DNA from: Stichopus chloronotus
Taxonomy: Eukaryota; Echinodermata; Holothuroidea; Aspidochirotida; Stichopodidae
Length of the DNA stretch: 64,000 nucleotides
Reading direction: 5' to 3'
Assembly (NCBI GenBank): GCA_021234535.1
Contig: CM037843.1
Span: 24,397,911 to 24,461,910 of the forward strand
The notes under the pieces are model-generated. The model ran no database searches, was not told where the DNA came from, and saw only the letters and a list, made by a program, of their open reading frames with translations. Positions 57,701 to 64,000 of the stretch are shown here, piece after piece. A program made the translations under genes and the position numbers. Each line of letters opens with the position of its first letter. The stretch's first letter is position 1.

Positions 57701-60700
57701 CATCTTGTAAATATTGTGAATAGGTGCTGAATAAGCATGTTGATGTTTTACTCAAAACATTTGTTTGACTTGAGAAGGCATAGCGTGAAATTGAACTTTT
57801 TCATTTTAAACCCCAATAGGTTCATACTGTTGCACTCAACTTTAAAATGTCGTCAAATCAACATCTACATACTCACATACTTGTTGGAGGGGATTGCCAC
57901 AAACAACAGGAAATTTATGTGGATCAACTTGACTTTATCATCACACTGTGGAACTGTATAAGAGACACCACAGGATCATTCTCTATTTTTATTGTATACA
58001 TGTGTCAATCTAGAGGACAGGATGTTGACTAACAAGCCAAAGTTTACAATATTGTGGTTGTGAATAACAAGTCTTCAGTGCACAAGAAGGATTATCAGAG
58101 GCTCCAGCCAATGAAGTTACAATATTTGTTTTGTTTCTTTGTTGTGGTCACTACAGTCCAAGGAGGGTAATAAAAGTCATCAATTGTATATGCAGCTGTA
58201 GCCTTAGCCTATACCATTAACAATGCATGTAAGGGAAGCAAAGCACAAAGGCAATACTGAGACAGCATCAGAAAAAAGGTATTTGCCCAGAACTGTCAAC
58301 TAATGAGTCCAGGATGGTTAATAAGACAAAATCCCATACGCAAAGTTCTTTAGTACATACTTGGTTGTAGTATATAGAACAGATAATTTTCTATTGTGAC
58401 TCAATGTCATTATACAACATTGGTGCATGGGGCATTGAAACTGACTGCATGTTATCTACATACAAGACACTAACTAGATAAATCTATACCAACATTTTCA
58501 TCCAATGTTCTCCCCGTGTTCCCTCTACACTGGTAAATCTCTGCAAGCAGCAGTTTTGCTACAACTGCCTCTTTCATCACATGCATATGGGAAATCAGAT
58601 TCCATCTTTTCTCCTAAGAGAGGGGGAAACCTATTTACTGACTTAAGACCCACTTTCGGTTGGGCAAAGCTCAGAGGAATGAAATGTATAATTTGTTATG
58701 AATTTAACACAATTGAGCAAGATGGCCTACTACAAAAGCTGTAAGAGCACATTCCACTTGACTTTCTTTTTGTTTGTTTTTGCTTCCTCCTTTTTTTCTG
58801 AGATTTGTGTTTTAGTCTCGGGAGATATAAAAGTACTGCCGATGACAAGGTACCAAATGGGGAGCCCTTAGGCACTTAAGAAGGAGAGTGGCATAGTTGT
58901 GAAGAGAAAAGTAAAAGTATAAAAGTATAAAAGACAAAGGCTGTTGAAACCGACCAATTCAAGCAATGGATATTGAGACTGACCAACAAATTGTTCCACG
59001 TTTTACTTGCAACCTCAAAGTACACTTACTACATAACAAACATTTTCCATTGAGTTCTACATCTGAAAAAAAGATATTGATGTTGAGAGATAAGTGGAGA
59101 TATACAACTTTGAGAAAAAAATTATTTGAAGGTTCAACAAAAATCAAGATCAAAGAAAACAAGATAGCAATACACTTCAGACAAGAGGGAAGATAAGAGA
59201 AAGCCATCTCACTGCTGGCATTGTTGATACTCTAATTTGCAAATCTTTTGTTGTCACAAACACAAGTGTGATGGTAGACAAGTAGTCCCATCCAATACTG
59301 AATTAGATAAAATTACAAATTCATTCAAATTTTGTATTCAACACCAACTTAAAGGCGTTTCATATCTACACTGTGTATTGTTTCATTCATCCTTGTCAAT
59401 ACAATCCATCAAACAGGAATCTTAGCAACTCTGTTGTCAAACGTTGTAATATATACTCATGATGACACTTCCTCGTCAAATGTCTCAGCAATCACTAACA
59501 CCTCATGATCTTCTGATGACAAATGTTAAAATATGTGTCCCAAAGGGTAGCAGTAAGCTCAACTTCATAACCAAGCCAGACTACAAGTTTGCTCAATTCT
59601 TGATGACAACTTGGGCACAAAGCAGCAAAGCATTTTCAGAAATGTGTAAGCACAACTTTTATCTTTCGAGTGGCGATTGAAGATTGGGGATTAATGGGTG
59701 TTGGACATCCACCAGTCAATGAGGGTCACCCAAGGTGTGGTGTAAAAATTTACCAGTTGTGTGCATTTTGGGTAAATTAGGGAAGGTGCACTTGTACATA
59801 GATGGGACAGAGGTGTAGGATAGATATACTGTAAACACTTGAGAGAGATTTCTGTTTGACAATGTCAGCAGAAACTAGTTGATCATAAATTACCAGATTA
59901 TGCTGCTTTTAAAATCAGACATAAGACCCTCACTGATTATGCTCTACCTTCTTACTGATCACAAATTGCTTCAGTCTAAATCATGAGGTTATAGTACTCC
60001 TTTGGCCTAGTTTCCTACAGGACAATTTATTTAAATAAAAGGGGTGCTGCTGTTTGCTAGGTGTATTTACTTGCTGAAGCTCTCACCTTTGGTTCAACAA
60101 TCTTTGTTTGCAGTAACCACTAAAAGAGGACAACAGGTCAAACGGTTTAAAAGAGAAAATGGTCACTATGTAGTACAGGTATGGCCGAGTGACATGTGCT
60201 TTCCTATTAATAGAGTAGGACCTACTGGCAAAATGCAAGCTAACTCTTTGACTCTTTTCTCTGAGCATTGAAAAGATATTTTTCTGTCCTCTCTCATCAT
60301 CACAAACACTCAGGAGTAATACCGCAAAGCATAATTTATGAATGAGAAAGAAATGGATTTTATTCATGACGATATTTGGTCCTTTCACAGAGGAGCTTAA
60401 TATCCATTCCCCGTTTGATATCTAATCAAGTGTCAAATGAGTTTGAGGAAAAGAATGTACATGGGAAAAACATCATCAAAGGTATTGAGTATGGTGGAGT
60501 GGAAATTTTCAAGATGCTCCACTATGCTTCATCAAAGACAAACAATGAAGAGAATTGGTGAATATGTCAAATGAGACATTCATTACAGAAGTAGAAAAAC
60601 GAAGATGAAAGTTTAACCCGACACAGATGCATCAATCTTTCTTGCATATTACAAAAGAGAAAAAGACAAAGACTTGATTGGAATATTGGTTAGAGTATTG

Positions 60701-61880
60701 GAGATCTGTGAGACTAGAAAAAGATGTGATACGGTGCAAGAAGTGAATACTTAGTAGTGGGGCCTAAATCATATCTATATTTTTCGATTTGAAGTTATAT
60801 ACATAAATTATCAATAGCACAAATTTTTTCTAAATTGGCTGAAAAAGAGTTACACCACAGTCAAAGCCTTGGCAGAAACACTCATGCTGGTAACTACACA
60901 TGATGAAATTGTAGATTGCTACATCAGTGTCTGAACTGGGCACCAATAAGAGACAGCCACCCACCACTTTTTTTTTTTTTTTTTTTTGAGTCAAGGTTAC
61001 CTGTATGAAAGTACTGGCCAAAATCTGCTTGGAATTGGCCATTTACAAAATACTGAACTTATCAGTCCCCACCATGGGATGCGAAGCTTTCTGCAGACCG
61101 GAGTGATGGTAGAATGAGGAAAGGGTGGAGTCAGAAGCGGCTCAGAGGCGCTGTGCTACAAAGCAATTCCAGGACATTATACAGTACAGTTGATTGTCAG
61201 TGTATGAGTTGTGGAGAAAGTTACAACAAAAATCATAAACTAGTACTATACACACCAGTGCCAAATTCATAACCAAACACACTGGGGTCTGCCTGAGAGA
61301 GGAGGGTGTGGGAGGGGGTATCATCCTCTGACATTATGGATAAGCTTTGAAAATGACGTTGCTAAGATTCAAAATTTCAGCATACAATCACTACATGGAT
61401 TAGACATTGCATGTACGCATCAATGATTTTCATCACTTTGTCAAACATTATACATTTACTAGTTCTAGAAATTTTAGGAGGAGGAGTCAATTACCCCCCT
61501 TTGCCAGCTCCCTCCCTCTTGGATTGTGCACAAAACACAGGTGGTGTTCTCTTCATATGAGGTGAAAAAATAGTGAGCTATTTCATGTTCCTTAAGCTAC
61601 CATTCTTCTCTTTGGAATGCTGGCCTCTGCTCAGAGGTGAAAGGTGTAGTTCATTTACATATCCCTTTCATTACAATTTCTTCCTGTCAGCACAGACAGA
61701 CTATCTTCCTATTACTGACTGAATAAACAACTTCAGTGATCTGTAAAAAGAACTCATTTTCCTCAACTCAAAGTTAAGTCTTCCTGTATTGGCACCTTCA
61801 ACAAACAACATGGATATTTCACACAAAAAAAGCCTATCAATGTGACAGATGTAAACTAACAAAAAGGTTTATCTCTCATA
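54738..61880. other. Upstream CCDC88 intron or 5' region; no exon recognised
   Basis: The phase-0 acceptor at 54738 implies an upstream exon. I found no minus-strand stretch resembling the HOOK domain or its linker up to 64000, so the intron probably exceeds 9 kb. Contents include a poly-C run (about 54860-54872), a poly-T run (60968-60987) and a perfect 11-bp stem with a 9-nt loop at 57196-57226. Confidence 0.5.
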
Positions 61881-62934
61881 AGCACACTGAGGTGACAGCC
61901 TGGATACGAAACGGCAAGGTGACGCCGTGAATGTTACACAGTGAGGTGACAGCCTGGATGTGACACCGTGAGGTGTCAGCCTGGATGCTACAATGTGAGG
62001 TGACAGCCTGGATGTAACACTATGAGGTGACAGCCTGGATGCTACAATGTGAGGTGACAGGCTGGATGTAACACTATGAGGCGACAGTTAAGATGTTACA
62101 CCGTGAGGTGACAGCCTGGATGTAACACTATGAGGTGACAGTTTAGATGTTACACCGTGAGGTGACAGGCTGGATGTAACACTATGAGGCAACAGTTTAG
62201 ATGTTACACTGTGAGGTGACAGCCTGGATGTAACACTATGAGGTGACAGCTTCGATGTTACACTGGGTGGTAACAGCCTGGATGTAACACTATGAGGTGA
62301 CAGCCAGGATGTAACACTATGAGGCGACAGTTTAGATGTTACACTGTGAGGTGACAGCCTGGATGTAACACTATGAGGCGACAGTTTAGATGTTACACTG
62401 TGAGGTGACAGCCTGGATGTAACACTATGAGGCGACAGTTTAGATGTTACACTGTGAGGTGACAGCCTGGATGTAACACTATGAGGTGACAGCTTCGATG
62501 TTACACTGGGTGGTAACAGCCTGGATGTAACACTATGAGGTGACAGCCAGGATGTAACACTGTGAGGTGTCAGCCTGGATGTAACAATATGAGGCGACAG
62601 TTTAGATGTTACACTATGAGGTGACAGCCTGGATGTAACACTATGAGGTGACAGCCAGGATGTAACACTGTGAGGTGTCAGCCTGGATGTAACAATATGA
62701 GGTGACAGCTTCGATGTTACACTGGGTGGTAACAGCCTGGATGTAACACTATGAGGTGACAGCTTCGATGTTACACTGGGTGGTAACAGCCTGGATGTAA
62801 CACTATGAGGTGACAGCCTGGATGTAACACTGTGAGGTGTCAGCCTGGATGCTACAATGTGAGGTGACAGCCTGGATGATACTATGAGGCGACAGCTTAG
62901 ATGTTACACTGGGTGGTAACAGCCTCGATGCTAC
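61881..62934. repeat. 27-bp minisatellite, about 39 units
   Basis: The unit is aggtgacagcctggatgtaac plus actatg or a close variant. From 61891 to 62863 the unit boundaries fall exactly every 27 bp over 36 successive steps. One later unit is 25 bp. Three unit types alternate: cctggatgtaac, tttagatgttac, and ttcgatgttac followed by actgggtggtaac. They form partial 54-bp and longer higher-order blocks. Confidence 0.97.
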
Positions 62935-63389
62935 CTGATTGACAATTCGGATTATTGTATTATACTGCACTGTACTTAAATCCATAAACTGTACATAAAT
63001 CCATATGAGAAAAGATCTTTGACCTAAAACTCAACAAAAACAAGTTGATAAAGGTAACTAAGGTCACTGAGATTTTAGCCCACAGCACACTTTCTTGCCC
63101 ACAGAAACATTTCAAAGAAGCTGGTTTGATAGAGGTTTCATACTTCCTCTCTCACAAGATTGTTCAGACACAAGCAATGTTTTACTTTCTTGTTTGGAGT
63201 TAAATCTCATGTTTGGGTCAATGCAGGTGAAAATGGTTTCCTTACTGTGTGGTTGACTGATCTTCATCTTTATAAGTACCACAATGTTGACAGTACATTG
63301 ATTGATGCACAAAATATGTTCAGCGCAAAACTGAGCAAAACCAGAAAGTCAAGTCACTCGGTGATTACTTGCCACGAAGTTTGAAAATA
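62935..63389. other. Region right of the minisatellite, no feature seen
   Basis: No gene or repeat was recognised between the minisatellite and the dispersed repeat at 63390. Confidence 0.5.
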
Positions 63390-63750
63390 AAAGAACATTA
63401 CACACCAATTTTGAAGTTCAAACCCCTTGAGGTACTGTATCTCAAAGAGTTCAAACTATGACCGCCTACTGACCTAACATGAAGACTGATAGCCATAAAA
63501 ATGACACATATCATCTACTCATTAGGTGCTACCAATTCTAACAGTTTGATGTTTAAGCAACATTCCCTTGCTGAGATACGTACCTTCATAGTTTTTCATA
63601 CAGTGACCTCAAATGACCTTTGACCTCCATGGAAAAATGATAGGTATCATCTACTCACAATGAACTACTAACACACCAAGTTAAGTCTTAAGAAGTGCCT
63701 CCCTCCTTCTTGAGATACCACAATCATAAGAGGAAAAATTTGACAAAAAT
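63390..63750. repeat. Dispersed repeat copy 5, with a perfect DR4+DR1 half-site trio
   Basis: Modules cttgaggtactgtatctcaaag and ttgctgagatacgtacc resemble the gagatatcgtgtttacaagg module of the other copies. TGACCT-N4-TGACCT-N-TGACCT stands at 63604-63626 with all three half-sites intact. A more decayed trio lies near 63470. Confidence 0.75.
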
Positions 63751-64000
63751 CAATGGGAAAGTGGAAAAAGATGTATTCAAGTTTGACCAAAGTTGTTTTC
63801 CTCCATAGTACCTCCATGGAGCAACAACCATGATCAATGAAACTTCAGAACACCCATGTTGGTGTGAATAACCTTTCAAACCACAATGTTTGTAATGTCA
63901 ATATGGTATGCACATGGCATAACAAACTGAATATGTCTCACACTCTGCAGGCTGTACCTGTGGTGAAATCAATAACCTTGGATGTTTGCAGAGATTGTCA

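Noticed and set aside
61881..62934. CRISPR-like array
   Set aside because: The units are contiguous 27-bp tandem copies with no unique spacers, in animal DNA.
62803..62985. Minus-strand ORF with an initiating Met entering the minisatellite
   Set aside because: It shifts frame at the 25-bp unit and stops soon after. There is no splice or homology support.

Overview
This is animal nuclear DNA: AT-rich, with small exons separated by kilobase introns with GT/AG borders, microsatellites, a minisatellite and many decayed transposons. Two conserved genes can be read exon by exon, both on the minus strand. The organism is probably a marine invertebrate, plausibly an echinoderm. That is inference from the single Girdin/Daple-type gene, the Penelope-like and LINE fragments and the general repeat style; nothing in the window fixes the species.

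Left part (1-9885): PSMA3, the alpha-7 (alpha type-3) subunit of the 20S proteasome. Seven coding exons (9885 down to 2860) join in frame to 200 residues of an expected ~250. The last coding exon is not in the window. A decayed LINE lies at 163-2754, just past the last exon seen, and a 1.75-kb terminal-inverted-repeat element with a 5-bp target duplication sits in intron 3.

Middle (9886-25829): no gene recognised. It holds a Penelope-like retroelement fragment (15.05-15.78 kb), diverged tandem repeats (16-17.3 kb), a hAT-like non-autonomous element (19352-21078), simple repeats, and probably the 3' UTR of the next gene at its right edge.

Right part (25830-54737): a CCDC88-family gene (Girdin/Daple). 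Twenty-one exons chain with matching intron phases into 1639 residues plus a stop. They give a long heptad-rich coiled coil, a basic post-coil segment, a Ser/Pro/Thr-rich tail and a C-terminus ending YGCV, the Dishevelled-binding PDZ ligand known from Daple. The N-terminal HOOK-domain exons lie to the right of the window. Its introns hold an inverted Penelope-like copy, two or three MITE-like elements, a LINE tail and an (ATC)28 array.

Right end (54738-64000): apparently one long intron, or 5' region, of the CCDC88 gene. Its main feature is a minisatellite of about 39 units at 61881-62934 with an almost invariant 27-bp period. A dispersed repeat with three spaced TGACCT-like half-sites (DR4+DR1 layout) occurs five times across the window. 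I found no convincing new gene system. The most interesting points are the Daple-type PDZ ligand with no recognisable G-alpha-binding motif, the 27-bp minisatellite, the inverted Penelope structure and the nuclear-receptor-like repeat.
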